Made by a program: the position numbers and the translations under genes. Shown here piece after piece: positions 63,982-64,000 of a stretch of 64,000 nt of DNA (position 1 is the first letter of the stretch; every line of letters starts with the position of its first letter). The notes beneath the pieces are model-generated. The model saw nothing but the letters and a program-made list of their open reading frames with translations, ran no database searches and was not told where the DNA came from. The stretch is from Dehalococcoidia bacterium (lineage in GTDB: Bacteria; Chloroflexota; Dehalococcoidia; Lucifugimonadales; UBA826): NCBI GenBank assembly GCA_029936675.1, contig JAPYSB010000001.1, forward strand, positions 176,669 to 240,668, in the 5' to 3' direction.

Positions 63982-64000
63982 ATGATTTCTTCTTATATAG
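63982..64000 (+). CDS. Start of the next gene, possibly protoheme IX farnesyltransferase (partial)
   Basis: An ATG directly follows the ctaA stop and encodes MISSYI before the window ends. The spacing suggests translational coupling. CtaB (heme O synthase) often follows ctaA and commonly begins with a short N-terminus ending in a Tyr-rich segment before the LTKPR motif, so ctaB is a reasonable guess. Only six codons are visible, so this is context rather than homology. Confidence 0.35.

Noticed and set aside
1-64000. CRISPR arrays, transposons, prophage or integrase genes
   Set aside because: No repeat-spacer pattern, transposase or integrase motif was found.

Overview
This window is a gene-dense, somewhat AT-leaning bacterial chromosome segment. 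It has no insertion sequence, prophage or CRISPR array that I can see. The gene mix suggests a free-living Chloroflexota bacterium, possibly a marine SAR202/Dehalococcoidia-type lineage. The main grounds are the large membrane protein pair known mainly from Chloroflexi and Archaea (27475-31943), a fused acetyl-CoA carboxyltransferase, a type-E-like succinate dehydrogenase module, and a T-box-controlled ilv-leu operon. This placement is inference; no rRNA or marker comparison was possible.

Layout. 1-5272: a partial CpsB-like PHP phosphatase, a tandem GNAT protein, and a tight minus-strand operon thrC-folE-FemAB-like-GT4. 5507-9967: glyA, an unrecognised 455-residue protein and a thiamine-diphosphate enzyme. 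10057-11383: rnc and a DsbA/FrnE-like gene whose catalytic Cys codon is an in-frame TGA followed by a SECIS-like hairpin. 11619-20618: a nitrogen-assimilation block of two different glutamine synthetases plus both glutamate synthase subunits. 20718-26350: a 2-hydroxyacid dehydrogenase, an MDR dehydrogenase, an amidohydrolase, a tiny zinc-ribbon protein with its own promoter and terminator, a sortase and a LysR regulator. 26526-34366: ftsY and a four-gene envelope glycan/lipid cluster. 34432-40133: a NuoE-NuoF-NuoG-like module with a ferredoxin-NADP-reductase-like flavoprotein and no membrane complex I genes.

40224-50250: housekeeping genes mutS, aroE (opposite strand), family-4 uracil-DNA glycosylase, a short RNase J, ftsK and fused accD-accA. 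50273-57806 (minus): the branched-chain amino acid operon ilvB-ilvH-ilvC-leuA-leuC-leuD behind a T-box leader with a CUC (Leu) specifier, a terminator and a recognisable promoter. 57960-61501: sdhA, sdhB and a CCG-domain (HdrB/SdhE-like) subunit. 61504-64000: an MFS transporter, tRNA-Pro(CGG), ctaA and the first codons of a probable ctaB.

The strongest non-routine signal is the putative selenoprotein at 10754-11383. A good ribosome-binding site and ATG lie upstream of a TGA exactly where the family has its active-site Cys, and a stem-loop sits at the right distance downstream. Second-tier signals are a glutamine synthetase with Phe at the adenylylation Tyr position, the NuoEFG+FNR module whose large subunit lacks the Mo-ligand Cys/Sec, the Chloroflexi/Archaea-type envelope glycan cluster, and several unexplained hairpins between genes.
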